This document shows, one piece after another, positions 42,409 through 51,474 of a stretch of 64,000 bases of DNA. The DNA is from VMCP01 sp964415065 (GTDB lineage: Bacteria; Bacteroidota; Bacteroidia; NS11-12g; UBA955). The DNA lies in contig CAYPYX010000003.1 in the NCBI GenBank assembly GCA_964415065.1, positions 1-64,000 of the forward strand, written 5' to 3'. The notes beneath the pieces are model-generated. The model saw nothing but the letters and a program-made list of their open reading frames with translations. It ran no database searches and was not told the origin of the DNA. How positions within the stretch are numbered: the first letter of the stretch is position 1; every line of letters starts with the position of its first letter. The position numbers were made by a program, and so were the translations under genes.

Positions 42409-43545
42409 ATGAAAGTCGCATTAATCACGGGTATAACAGGTCAAGATGGGGCCTATTTAGCCGAATTTCTTTTGAAAAAGGGTTACATGGTGCATGGAAT
42501 CAAACGCCGTAGCTCACTTTTTAACACCGAACGCATTGAACATATCTATCAAGATCCCCATATCGAAGGTTCTAGATTCAAGTTGCATTACGGTGATCTT
42601 TCCGACAGTACCAACTTAATTCGAATAATACAAGAGGTACAACCCGATGAAATTTATAATTTGGGTGCAATGAGCCATGTTCAGGTGAGTTTTGAAACAC
42701 CTGAATATACTGCTAACAGCGATGCTTTAGGCACATTGCGAATTCTAGAAGCCATTCGAATTCTAGGATTAATTGAAAAAACACGCATCTATCAGGCATC
42801 AACCTCTGAATTATATGGATTAGTTCAAGAAGTTCCCCAGAAAGAAACAACACCATTTTACCCAAGAAGTCCATATGCTGTTGCTAAACTATATGGGTAT
42901 TGGATCACCGTAAATTATCGCGAAGCATACAATATGTACGCTTGCAATGGGATTTTATTTAACCACGAAAGTCCTATTCGTGGAGAAACTTTTGTTACCC
43001 GTAAAATAACCCGCGCAGCTGCTAGAATTGTATTAGGATTACAAAACAAATTATTTCTTGGTAACTTGAATTCTAAACGCGATTGGGGACATGCTAAGGA
43101 CTATGTGGAGGCCATGTATCTCATTTTACAACAAGAGAAACCCGAAGATTTTGTAATTGCAACGGGCCAAACTACTGAAATACGAGAATTCGTTAGAATG
43201 TCGTTCGCTGAAGTAGGAGTTAGTTTAGATTTTAAAGGTGAGGGTGTAGATGAAATTGGATTTGTAACGGCAATCGATGATGCAAAATACGAGTCTTCAA
43301 CAGGAGTGAAGCCTTTGTTGAATGTTGGTCAAGAAGTTGTATTTGTTGATCCAAAATACTTCCGTCCGACAGAAGTTGATTTATTAATTGGTGATCCTAC
43401 TAAATCTAAAACAAAATTGGGTTGGCAGCCCAAATACGACTTGCCTGCATTGGTAGAAGACATGATGAAATCCGATATTCGAGTAATGCAGAAAGAACTG
43501 TATTTGAAGGAAGGCGGTTTCCAAGCCAAAAACTATTTTGAATAA
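42409..43545 (+). CDS. gmd: GDP-mannose 4,6-dehydratase
   Basis: First step from GDP-mannose to GDP-L-fucose. 378 residues from ATG 42,409; a TTG 12 bases upstream lies in the -7 box and is rejected. NADP motif ALITGITGQDGAYL (4-17), KRRSSLFNTERIEHIY, catalytic Thr/Tyr/Lys in QASTSELYGLVQEVPQ and YPRSPYAVAKLY, and FNHESPIRGETFVTRKI. Followed immediately by fcl. Confidence 0.97.
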   Translation: MKVALITGITGQDGAYLAEFLLKKGYMVHGIKRRSSLFNTERIEHIYQDPHIEGSRFKLHYGDLSDSTNLIRIIQEVQPDEIYNLGAMSHVQVSFETPEYTANSDALGTLRILEAIRILGLIEKTRIYQASTSELYGLVQEVPQKETTPFYPRSPYAVAKLYGYWITVNYREAYNMYACNGILFNHESPIRGETFVTRKITRAAARIVLGLQNKLFLGNLNSKRDWGHAKDYVEAMYLILQQEKPEDFVIATGQTTEIREFVRMSFAEVGVSLDFKGEGVDEIGFVTAIDDAKYESSTGVKPLLNVGQEVVFVDPKYFRPTEVDLLIGDPTKSKTKLGWQPKYDLPALVEDMMKSDIRVMQKELYLKEGGFQAKNYFE

Positions 43546-43549
43546 TCCC

Positions 43550-44479
43550 GTGAAACCTGAGTCAAAAATATATGTTGCTGGTCATCGAGGCATGGTGGGC
43601 AGTGCAATAATTAGAGAATTACAACGGTTGGGATTCAACAACATAATCACGCGTACTTCTGCTGAATTAGATTTGCGAAATCAGCATCTAGTGGCTGAAT
43701 TTTACAAAAATGAGAAACCAGATTATGTTTTTGTAGCTGCTGCAAAAGTGGGTGGAATTCATGCCAACAATGTGTATCGAGCAGAATTTTTGTATGATAA
43801 CTTAATGATTCAAAACAATTTGATTCATTATGCTTATGAGAATAAAGTTCAGAAGTTATTGTTTTTGGGTAGTAGTTGTATTTATCCAAAATTGGCCCCT
43901 CAACCTTTAAAAGAAGACTATCTTTTAAGTGGTTTATTAGAACCCACAAACGAACCATATGCAATTGCTAAAATAACCGGAATTAAAATGTGTGAAGCGT
44001 ATAGAGATCAATACGGCTGTAATTTTATTTCTGCAATGCCGACGAATCTTTATGGACCAAATGATAACTATCATCCAGAAAATTCCCACGTATTGCCTGC
44101 ATTGATTCGTAAATTTCACGAGGCTAAACAGAACAATGCTAACGAAGTAGTAGTTTGGGGCGATGGCTCTCCTATGAGAGAATTTCTGTACGCCGACGAT
44201 TTAGCTAATGCATTGGTTTATTTGATGCTCAACTATAACGAAAAACAGTTTGTTAATGTAGGTTATGGATCCGATGTTACCATCAAGGAATTAGCCGAAA
44301 CGGTAAAAGACATCGTTGGTTTTACAGGTAACATGGTTTTTGATACGTCAAAACCGAATGGAACTCCGAGAAAACTCATGGATTCTAACAGATTGTTCCA
44401 AACGGGCTGGAAGCCACAAGTTGCATTAAAAGAAGGTATCCAATTAGCATATCAAGATTTTTTATCGAAACTGTCATAA
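43550..44479 (+). CDS. fcl: GDP-L-fucose synthase
   Basis: Epimerises and reduces the Gmd product to GDP-L-fucose. 309 residues from a GTG four bases after the gmd stop. A TTG at 43,538 would overlap gmd by 8 bases; the GTG is preferred because the family starts close to SKIYVAGHRGMVGSA. Catalytic Ser/Tyr/Lys: GSSCIYPKLAPQP and EPYAIAKITGIKM. CNFISAMPTNLYGPNDNY is also conserved. Confidence 0.95.
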   Translation: MKPESKIYVAGHRGMVGSAIIRELQRLGFNNIITRTSAELDLRNQHLVAEFYKNEKPDYVFVAAAKVGGIHANNVYRAEFLYDNLMIQNNLIHYAYENKVQKLLFLGSSCIYPKLAPQPLKEDYLLSGLLEPTNEPYAIAKITGIKMCEAYRDQYGCNFISAMPTNLYGPNDNYHPENSHVLPALIRKFHEAKQNNANEVVVWGDGSPMREFLYADDLANALVYLMLNYNEKQFVNVGYGSDVTIKELAETVKDIVGFTGNMVFDTSKPNGTPRKLMDSNRLFQTGWKPQVALKEGIQLAYQDFLSKLS

Positions 44480-44510
44480 CTTGCCTCCCATTTTAAGGCA
44501 ATTGGGCATC

Positions 44511-46307
44511 ATGTGGTTTAAAAATCCATTCAAATCAAAAAGAAAAGCACTGTTTCTTTTTCCTATTACTTTTGCTTGCATTGCACTATTTCCCATGTTT
44601 GGAAAGGGTATGTTCATGGATGGAATATTGTATGCCATCATTTCTAAAAATGTAGCTCAAGATGTTTGTGGATTATGGTCTCTGAAAATCACGGACTCGT
44701 TATACCCTAACTTTAATGAACACCCGCCTTTGGTGTTTGCTTTTCAAAGTCTCTTTTTTAAGTTTTTGGGAAATCATTATTGGGTGGAAAGAGTCTATTC
44801 ATTAACCACAGTTTTGATTTCTGCTTATTTGATAGTTAAAATTTATCAATTAATTGTTCGGCTGACTGGAAGTACCCAGGCAAATGGAATTGCACCGACG
44901 GGTGTTAGTATTGGGAAAGACGGAAGTACTAAGCTGTTTGGAAGTACTGGGGCATGTGAAATTGCTCAGGAGGATAATGGTGCTCAGACAGATGGCAGAG
45001 CTTCAACGAGAGGAAGTGCTCAAAAGAATGAAAGAAAATATCCCAGTGCGGCTTGGGTTCTATTATTGTGGATTTCGGTACCTGTAGTAAACAGGTGTGC
45101 TCAGAATAATATGCTAGAAAACACCATGCTTGTGTTCGTTTTAGCCTCAGTTTGGGCATATTTAAAATCACATTCGATGCAATTGATTCCTTCATACCAT
45201 CCAAAAAATCACTCATTAAGTTCTTTCGTGTGGCTTTTTATTTCGGGTTGTATGCTTTATTTGGCGTTCATGGCAAAGGGATTCACAGGCTTGTTTCCAT
45301 TCAGTTTACCTTTAATTTTTTTCTGGACAAACAGGCTTACAAAAAGCCCTTCAATTTCTCACTCTAGTGCAATTCAACAAACACCAGAAACCATCGTTAA
45401 TGTAAACCAAACTTCACATTCTTCCAGCCAATCAGATTATTTAAAGAATGCTATTTTTAACGCGGTTTCCGAAATCTTCTTCATGGTTGTCGGTTTTGTT
45501 TTGAGTTTTGCTTTAATGCTCTGGATTTTCCCCGAAAGCTTAGACGCACTTCAACGGTATTTTCATAAGCAAGTAATTGGAAGCTTGGAGCAAGTTCAAA
45601 CGGTATCAACACGATTTAAAATCTTGTTAGACTATGTTTTGGCATTATTGCCGATGGTGCTATTTTCTTTTCTTTTGGGATGGTATTTCATCTACAAGAA
45701 GACTTCTAGTAGGGCAGGAGTGATCTCTGAATTAGTGCCGGAGTTTTCGCGATTTTTCAATACCCCGATGGTTCGATTGTTGTTCGTATTGAGTCTGACC
45801 GGGGTAATCCCAATAATGATTAGTTTAAAACAATCCGATTACTACATTTACTGTGTTTTTCCCTTTGTAGCAATGGCTGTGATTATTGGAATTAAGGACA
45901 TTTGGCTAACATTTGAAAATCAACTTTTAAACAGCAATAAGTGGCAACCAGCATTGGTAATAATTTGTTTTATTTTCGGGGGATGGGGATTCGCACAATC
46001 CGGAAAAGTCCAGCGAGATATAGAATTGTGGAATGATATAGATGCCATTGTATCAACACTCAATCAAAAAGAAGGCGGTGATTCCTTGGTTTTAGGTTCT
46101 TTCAGGGCATTAAAAGATGATTGGTATATGCAGGCCTATTTGTATCGATATTATAACATTACCGTTCAAAATTATCGAGTACCGAATGATGAGATTAAAT
46201 TCAAGTACTATTTAGTTCCTAAAAACTATATCCGAGATAGTTTGAATGGAATGACACCATTGAATATGCAGTTGAAGAAGTATGAATTATGGCAAAAAAA
46301 AAGGTGA
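44511..46307 (+). CDS. PMT/ArnT-like membrane glycosyltransferase with repeat-expanded loop
   Basis: 598 residues from ATG 44,511 (a TTG at 44,481 would add 10). About ten membrane segments. The first periplasmic loop carries the GT39/GT83-type motif: KGMFMDGILYAIISKNVA, NEHPPLVFAFQSLFF. These enzymes move a sugar from a polyprenyl-phosphate to protein or lipid A. Between the second and third membrane segments lies a 54-residue Gly/Ser/Thr/Gln-rich insertion (residues 120-173) made of nine degenerate six-residue repeats. A second hydrophilic stretch lies at about 278-313. Downstream of gmd-fcl, so a role in fucose-containing glycans is possible. Confidence 0.82.
   Translation: MWFKNPFKSKRKALFLFPITFACIALFPMFGKGMFMDGILYAIISKNVAQDVCGLWSLKITDSLYPNFNEHPPLVFAFQSLFFKFLGNHYWVERVYSLTTVLISAYLIVKIYQLIVRLTGSTQANGIAPTGVSIGKDGSTKLFGSTGACEIAQEDNGAQTDGRASTRGSAQKNERKYPSAAWVLLLWISVPVVNRCAQNNMLENTMLVFVLASVWAYLKSHSMQLIPSYHPKNHSLSSFVWLFISGCMLYLAFMAKGFTGLFPFSLPLIFFWTNRLTKSPSISHSSAIQQTPETIVNVNQTSHSSSQSDYLKNAIFNAVSEIFFMVVGFVLSFALMLWIFPESLDALQRYFHKQVIGSLEQVQTVSTRFKILLDYVLALLPMVLFSFLLGWYFIYKKTSSRAGVISELVPEFSRFFNTPMVRLLFVLSLTGVIPIMISLKQSDYYIYCVFPFVAMAVIIGIKDIWLTFENQLLNSNKWQPALVIICFIFGGWGFAQSGKVQRDIELWNDIDAIVSTLNQKEGGDSLVLGSFRALKDDWYMQAYLYRYYNITVQNYRVPNDEIKFKYYLVPKNYIRDSLNGMTPLNMQLKKYELWQKKR
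44868..45029 (+). repeat. nine degenerate 18-bp tandem repeats inside the PMT-family gene
   Basis: Units in frame, one per 18 bases: GSTQAN, GIAPTG, VSIGKD, GSTKLF, GSTGAC, EIAQED, NGAQTD, GRASTR, GSAQKN. GGAAGTAC or GGAAGTGC recurs at 44,868, 44,922, 44,940 and 45,012, all multiples of 18 apart. Rough consensus GGAAGTRCTCAG followed by a variable half. Confidence 0.8.
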
Positions 46308-46327
46308 GTCATTAAGACCCACCTTTT
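46299..46327. terminator. bidirectional terminator hairpin between PMT gene and acyl-CoA dehydrogenase
   Basis: Stem AAAAGGTG with CACCTTTT, one A-C mismatch, then GTC with GAC around the loop ATTAA. It overlaps the stop codon of the PMT gene. The A run on its left serves as the U tract for the opposite strand. Confidence 0.65.
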
Positions 46328-46406
46328 CATGAAAATATGATCACTTATTCAATTTCTACAGACAAATTCTTGTTGATTGTAGAAATCTGATTTCATTGGT
46401 GTTTGA

Positions 46407-47546
46407 TTATTTTAATACATCGCGAGAAATAACCACACGTTGAATTTCTGAAGTACCTTCATAAATCTGTGTGATTTTTGCATCACGCATCAAACGTTCA
46501 ACATGATACTCTTTTACGAAGCCATAACCACCGTGAACCTGAACCGCTTCAACTGTGGTTTTCATTGCTACTTCTGATGCAAATAATTTTGCCATAGCAC
46601 TAGCTCTGTCGTAGTTCAAATGTTGGTCTTTTAACCAAGCTGCTTTCAAACACAACATACGAGCTGCTTCGATTTCAGTTGCCATATCAGCTAATTTGAA
46701 AGCAATAGCCTGATGATGCATAATTTCTTTTCCAAATGCTTTGCGTTCTTTGGAATATTTTACCGCTAATTCATAAGCTCCACTTGCAATACCCAAAGCT
46801 TGAGCAGCAATACCAATGCGGCCACCACTCAATACTTTCATAGCAAAAGTAAAACCGAATCCGTCTTCACCTATGCGGTTTTCTTTTGGAACTTTTACAT
46901 CTTGGAACATGATACTGTGCGTATCGCTACCGCGAATACCTAGTTTATCTTCTTTTTTACCTACGGTTACACCTTCCCAAGATTTGTCTACGATAAATGC
47001 GTTGATACCTTTATGCCCTTTTTCAACATCTGTTTGAGCAATAACTAAATAATAGCTAGCACTATTACCATTAGTAATCCAGTTTTTGGTACCGTTTAGG
47101 ATGTAATGATCGCCTTGGTCAAAAGCAGTAGTTCTCTGACTGGTGGCATCGCTACCAGCTTCAGGTTCGCTTAATAAAAACGCTCCAATTGCCTGACCGC
47201 TAGCCAATGGAACCAAGTATTTTTGTTTTTGATCTTCAGAACCATAAGTTTCCAATCCCCAGCAAACTAAGCTGTTGTTAACGCTCATACAAACAGATGC
47301 AGAGGCGTCAATTTTGGAGATTTCTTCCATAGCCAATACGTACGAAATGGTATCCATTCCTCCTCCTCCGTATTTGGGGTCAACCATCATGGCCATGAAG
47401 CCCAACTCACCCATTTTTTTGATTTGTTCAGCTGGGAACTTTTGATGTTCATCACGCTCGATTACTCCGGGCAACAGTTCAGTTTGTGCAAAATCTCTTG
47501 CAGCTTGTTGTACCGCTAGGTGCTCTTCAGTCAGTTCGAAATTCAT
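46407..47546 (-). CDS. acyl-CoA dehydrogenase (short-chain/butyryl type)
   Basis: FAD flavoenzyme that oxidises acyl-CoA to trans-2-enoyl-CoA and passes electrons to ETF. 379 residues, normal length. Conserved FLLSEPEAGSDA, NGTKNWITNG, GGRIGIAAQALGIA, QVHGGYGF and the catalytic Glu in IYEGTSEIQRVVISR (Glu in YEG). Close to butyryl-CoA dehydrogenases. Single-gene unit with its own -7 box. Confidence 0.95.
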   Translation of the reverse strand: MNFELTEEHLAVQQAARDFAQTELLPGVIERDEHQKFPAEQIKKMGELGFMAMMVDPKYGGGGMDTISYVLAMEEISKIDASASVCMSVNNSLVCWGLETYGSEDQKQKYLVPLASGQAIGAFLLSEPEAGSDATSQRTTAFDQGDHYILNGTKNWITNGNSASYYLVIAQTDVEKGHKGINAFIVDKSWEGVTVGKKEDKLGIRGSDTHSIMFQDVKVPKENRIGEDGFGFTFAMKVLSGGRIGIAAQALGIASGAYELAVKYSKERKAFGKEIMHHQAIAFKLADMATEIEAARMLCLKAAWLKDQHLNYDRASAMAKLFASEVAMKTTVEAVQVHGGYGFVKEYHVERLMRDAKITQIYEGTSEIQRVVISRDVLK

Positions 47547-47560
47547 AATGTATATGAACG

Positions 47561-47568
47561 CAAATTTA
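47561..47568 (-). promoter_or_regulatory. -7 box TAAATTTG of the acyl-CoA dehydrogenase gene
   Basis: TAnnTTTG match, 14 bases before the ATG. Confidence 0.5.
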
Positions 47569-47665
47569 ATAGTTATAGAATTAAATCGGTTGATTTTCTT
47601 TCGGTTTTCATGCTTGTTTACAAATTGTTTCTATGGTTTTGAACATTTCTACCGATTTCTCTCCC

Positions 47666-47673
47666 TAACTTTG
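47666..47673 (+). promoter_or_regulatory. -7 box TAACTTTG of the ferredoxin-iscX unit
   Basis: TAnnTTTG match, eight bases before the ferredoxin ATG. Confidence 0.55.
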
Positions 47674-47681
47674 CCCTTGTT

Positions 47682-48011
47682 ATGGCCCACATTACATTTC
47701 ATTTTGAAGAAAAAGACAAGCAACCTCAAACCGTTGAAATTTTTCCAGGAGAAAGTATTTTAGAAGTTGCTCTCGATAATAATATTCATTTAAATCACAA
47801 CTGTGGTGGAGTTTGTGGTTGCAGTACCTGTCATATCTACATCGATTCAGGAGAGAATATTCTGCCCGAAATGTCTGATCGCGAAGAAGAATATGTAGAT
47901 CGAGCAAGAAATCCTAAATATAATTCCCGTTTGGCTTGCCAATGTAAATTGCAGTCAGAAGGTAATCTAACGGTAACCATTCCAGATCAATCTGGAATTA
48001 TCGGTCATTAA
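47682..48011 (+). CDS. fdx: 2Fe-2S ferredoxin, adrenodoxin/Isc type
   Basis: 109 residues. Cluster ligands in CGGVCGCSTC (C-x5-C-x2-C pattern) and a fourth Cys in LACQCKL near the C terminus. Electron carrier for Fe-S cluster assembly or related redox steps. iscX follows 17 bases later, which supports the Isc role. The rest of the isc genes are not in the window. Confidence 0.92.
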   Translation: MAHITFHFEEKDKQPQTVEIFPGESILEVALDNNIHLNHNCGGVCGCSTCHIYIDSGENILPEMSDREEEYVDRARNPKYNSRLACQCKLQSEGNLTVTIPDQSGIIGH

Positions 48012-48028
48012 TTTGCAATATTTAAATC

Positions 48029-48256
48029 ATGGAATTACCTATAAACTGGACAGACTACGAAGACATCGCAATGAAACTATACGAACGATTTGGCGATGAT
48101 TTTGACGAAAAGAAAATTTATCGAATTCGCTTTACTGAACTCATCGAATGGGTTTTGGAAATCCCTGAATTTGTTGGAAAAAGAGAAGATTGCAACGAAG
48201 GATATCTTGAGATGATTCAATCTCAATGGGTCTATGAATGGCGCGATAATCAGTAA
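48029..48256 (+). CDS. iscX: Fe-S cluster assembly protein IscX
   Basis: 75 residues, acidic. INWTDYEDIAMKLYERF and the C-terminal EGYLEMIQSQWVYEW are the IscX family pattern. In the family it binds IscS and iron and modulates cluster assembly. It is co-transcribed with the ferredoxin. Confidence 0.92.
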   Translation: MELPINWTDYEDIAMKLYERFGDDFDEKKIYRIRFTELIEWVLEIPEFVGKREDCNEGYLEMIQSQWVYEWRDNQ

Positions 48257-48412
48257 GCTAAAAATACACTCTTTACCGGTTTTTACATTCCTCTTTTAAT
48301 CAATTTAAGTTGATTTTTAATCTTCCGTTTTCATCTTTTGGTTTACAAAACTAGGGGTATTGTTCGGGCTCAACTTCCTATTCTTTTCTTTTTTAGCTAA
48401 CTTCGAATTTCA

Positions 48413-49897
48413 ATGAATTGTCGTTTAACAAATGGCCTAACAGCCGTAATTGGTTTTTTTATATTTTGTGGGGTTCAAGCACAGTCTGGAATAACAGATA
48501 AATTGTCTGACCCAAAGGGTTTAAATAACCAACCCGTGCTAACAGATGTAAATAATAGTTTTGATCCTCAACCTCAGAATGTACAAGGTTTAGATGGCGT
48601 AGAACCTTGTGGCCACAATCACGTAATTAATCAATTAGATAATCAATATCCCGGATTCAAATCGCAATACAATCAACAATATTTGCAATCCGTTAGGGCT
48701 TCAAAAAATATTCAAAAACGCAAACGAATCATTACCGATACTACGTATTTTTACGATACCATTTATACTGTTCCCGTAGTCTTTCACGTGCTGTATAACA
48801 ATAGTACCGAAAACATTCATGACAGTTTGTTGATCAATCAAATAGAAGTGCTCAATCGCGATTTTCGCAGATTTAATAAAGACTCGGTGAATACACGTAG
48901 CTTTTTTAAATCCAGAGCTGGTGATGCGAAAATCGAATTTGTGCTTGCAAGTGTTGATCCAAATGGAAATCCTACCAACGGAATTATTCGAAAAGCAACT
49001 TCAGTTGCTTCATTTGGAAGAACCAACGGTTCCATCAATAATAACATGAAGTCCTCCGCAAATGGTGGCAATGATCCATGGAATCCCCAAAAATATATCA
49101 ATGTTTGGGTTTGCGATTTGTCAGCCAATGGACAAGATGCTCTCCTTGGTTTCGCGTATCCCCCCTATGGACATCCTTCTTGGACTTCACAATCTTGGGT
49201 TACAGACCCACAACAAGGTGTCGTTCTACACTATAAAGTTACAGGAAGAAACAATCCTAATGCTAAAAATAATGCAACACTTGCTGCAGCTAATGAAGGT
49301 CGAGTAGCAGTACATGAATTTGGTCATTATTTTGGATTAAGACATATTTGGGCAGATGATCAATTTTCAGCAAATCGCTGCCTTTTAGATGATTATATCG
49401 ATGACACCCCAATTCAAGGCGTAGGTGCTAACTTTAACTGTAACTTAAGTTCAAATACCTGCTTTGAGCCAAATGATCTACCGGATATGATCGAAAATTA
49501 CATGGATTATTCTACCCATGATTGTCAAAATTTATTTACCCGCAGGCAAGTAGAAGTGATGAGAAATGCCCTGACAACATATAGAAGTAACATTATCGTT
49601 GACATGCGTATTGAAACTAAAATGCGTGTATTTGATACCGTTATTTACGATAAAGTTCTAATTTATGCCCAACCCAATAATGATAAACTCATAGTAGAAG
49701 TAAAGAACGTTGACTTATTGGATAATTTGACGGTTGAAACATATGATATTTTAGGTCAAAAAGTAATACCTAATCATACTTTAACTTCCAATGAAACGGT
49801 TTTTCCTACACATAACTTCGCCACAGGTGTATACATTGTGGTGCTTAGAAAACCCAATGGTGAGGTGGTAAGAAAACAAAAGGTTTGGATAGAATAA
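48413..49897 (+). CDS. secreted M43-type zinc metalloprotease with T9SS type-A tail
   Basis: 494 residues. Signal peptide at 1-24 (ending VQAQ). Propeptide-like region to about 115. Catalytic motif HEFGHYFGLRH at 301-311 (Glu302; zinc ligands His301, His305, His311) and a Met-turn ENYMDYSTHDC, as in pappalysin-type (M43) proteases. The last 80 residues (VEVKNVDLLDNLTVETYDIL, GVYIVVLRKPNGEVVRKQKV) are a T9SS C-terminal sorting domain. Likely exported and surface-anchored or released; substrate unknown. Confidence 0.9.
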   Translation: MNCRLTNGLTAVIGFFIFCGVQAQSGITDKLSDPKGLNNQPVLTDVNNSFDPQPQNVQGLDGVEPCGHNHVINQLDNQYPGFKSQYNQQYLQSVRASKNIQKRKRIITDTTYFYDTIYTVPVVFHVLYNNSTENIHDSLLINQIEVLNRDFRRFNKDSVNTRSFFKSRAGDAKIEFVLASVDPNGNPTNGIIRKATSVASFGRTNGSINNNMKSSANGGNDPWNPQKYINVWVCDLSANGQDALLGFAYPPYGHPSWTSQSWVTDPQQGVVLHYKVTGRNNPNAKNNATLAAANEGRVAVHEFGHYFGLRHIWADDQFSANRCLLDDYIDDTPIQGVGANFNCNLSSNTCFEPNDLPDMIENYMDYSTHDCQNLFTRRQVEVMRNALTTYRSNIIVDMRIETKMRVFDTVIYDKVLIYAQPNNDKLIVEVKNVDLLDNLTVETYDILGQKVIPNHTLTSNETVFPTHNFATGVYIVVLRKPNGEVVRKQKVWIE

Positions 49898-49920
49898 AGC
49901 AACTGAAATCAGACACTATC

Positions 49921-50376
49921 TCAAACCCCTACCATTATTTTACCTATTGCCATCAGCATTTTTTGCATTTCCAATCTGATCTGAATTTCAAAGTGTAGGA
50001 AGTCACCTCGGCTTATTTCATTTTCTTGTTCGGCTTTTTTAAGAAAGATCATTAATTCGCTTGATCGCGTGTAAGCCTCTTCAATTTCATGCAAAATTTG
50101 CAGTTTTTTATGCGATTGCTTATGTCGACACTGGTAAAGATACAAAGCCGTACTGTTAATTTCTTCTTTGACCCGCTGACTAATGCTGTTGTTGCTTCTT
50201 TTTAAGTTGGCTTCGAATGCAATCTTTCCAAAATCTTTGGCTAATCTTGACACAATGGGTTCGTGTATCGATGGTTCAGCTACATGATTTTCAAATGGGT
50301 TTGTTGCATTATCGATTTCGAATTCCTGATTTTCAAATAAAGTTTCCCCTTCCAAAATCTCTTTTATTGTCTTCAT
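49921..50376 (-). CDS. uncharacterised helical cytoplasmic protein
   Basis: 151 residues, no signal peptide or membrane segment. An acidic N-terminal tail (about 1-40) is followed by a mostly helical region from about 45 (FGKIAFEANLKRSNNSISQR to the end), with Leu/Ile heptads that suggest a four-helix bundle. It resembles the 23S IVS-type four-helix family in layout only; no conserved motif was matched. It faces the M43 gene tail to tail (23 bases) and diverges from nusB. Confidence 0.55.
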   Translation of the reverse strand: MKTIKEILEGETLFENQEFEIDNATNPFENHVAEPSIHEPIVSRLAKDFGKIAFEANLKRSNNSISQRVKEEINSTALYLYQCRHKQSHKKLQILHEIEEAYTRSSELMIFLKKAEQENEISRGDFLHFEIQIRLEMQKMLMAIGKIMVGV

Positions 50377-50467
50377 AATCTACTAATTAATTATTCAAAT
50401 CTCGAGGTTAGCAACGGGTTTAATCGTTAATTAGTCGTGTATAAACGGGTATATTCGTTTTATTTTG

Positions 50468-50475
50468 TATCTTTG
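50468..50475 (+). promoter_or_regulatory. -7 box TATCTTTG of nusB
   Basis: TAnnTTTG match, 19 bases before the preferred nusB ATG; it overlaps an upstream alternative start, which argues against that start. Confidence 0.5.
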
Positions 50476-50494
50476 CGGCTGTTATATCGTTCTG

Positions 50495-51427
50495 ATGATT
50501 TCGCGTCGTTTAGTGAGAATAAAAACCCTTCAAACTCTGTATTCTTGGAATCAGAGTGAAGAAACTGATTTATCTATTTTCTCAAAGGAGCTGTACTCCC
50601 GTATTCAAGAAGTACACGATTTTTATCTATTTTTATTGGACTTTCCATATCAATTGCAACAATTTGCCCTCGACAAACAAGAGGTAGAAAAAAACAAATA
50701 CTATCCCGACAAATCCAAAATCGAGTATTATTCATTGCTCAATAACACCCCGTTAATTGGAAAAATCCATCAATCTCTATTAGCACATGATGAATACACC
50801 ACCTTCGATTGGTCTGCATTAGCGGGTCAAATGGATGGTTTTTATAGTACTTTGAAATCATGGGACTTTTCAGCGGATTACGCCTTTTTTATTGAACCAA
50901 ATTTGCAACAGCAAAAAGAATTTGTTGACCAATTATTCTTTTCTTTTATCGAAACAAATGAGGCATTCAACAATTCTTTGGAAGAGGTGAACCCTTCTTG
51001 GTACGATGATATGCCTTTTGCTTTTCGCGAGATTCAGCGAATTTCAACGGTTGACCGCGATCGGGTAAAAATCAATTTAGCTCCGTCTATTCAACCCAAA
51101 GATGAAGAAGTATTGATGGGTGCACAATTGTTGTCTAAAACTGTGAATAACAGTAAGATGTATGAAGAGTTAATAGGTGCAGTTACTGAAAATTGGGATC
51201 CCTCTAGAATTGCTGTAATGGATTTGTTAATTCTAAAACTTACGTTAACTGAGTTTTTGCATTTTCCCGATGTGCCGTTGAAGGTAACAATAAATGAATA
51301 CTTGGAAATCACAAAAAATTATTCAACTCCAAATAGCTCTAAGTTTGTTAATGGAATTATGGATAAATTGCGAATTGATTTAGAAGGAAAAGGGGAAATT
51401 CATAAATCCGCCAGAGGAATGAAATAA
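50495..51427 (+). CDS. nusB: transcription antitermination factor NusB
   Basis: 310 residues from the preferred ATG. MISRRLVRIKTLQTLYSW at the N terminus is the usual NusB start; the C-terminal RNA-binding and S10-binding domain ends with FLHFPDVPLKVTINEYLEI and FVNGIMDKL. Bacteroidota NusB is about twice the length of E. coli NusB, with an extra middle region (80-200), as here. Works in rRNA transcription antitermination. DUF1573 and yajC genes follow, as is common in this phylum. Confidence 0.93.
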   Translation: MISRRLVRIKTLQTLYSWNQSEETDLSIFSKELYSRIQEVHDFYLFLLDFPYQLQQFALDKQEVEKNKYYPDKSKIEYYSLLNNTPLIGKIHQSLLAHDEYTTFDWSALAGQMDGFYSTLKSWDFSADYAFFIEPNLQQQKEFVDQLFFSFIETNEAFNNSLEEVNPSWYDDMPFAFREIQRISTVDRDRVKINLAPSIQPKDEEVLMGAQLLSKTVNNSKMYEELIGAVTENWDPSRIAVMDLLILKLTLTEFLHFPDVPLKVTINEYLEITKNYSTPNSSKFVNGIMDKLRIDLEGKGEIHKSARGMK

Positions 51428-51474
51428 ACTGGGTACTTTTAATGTCAATTGTAATATAATCTGTTGAAATCATT

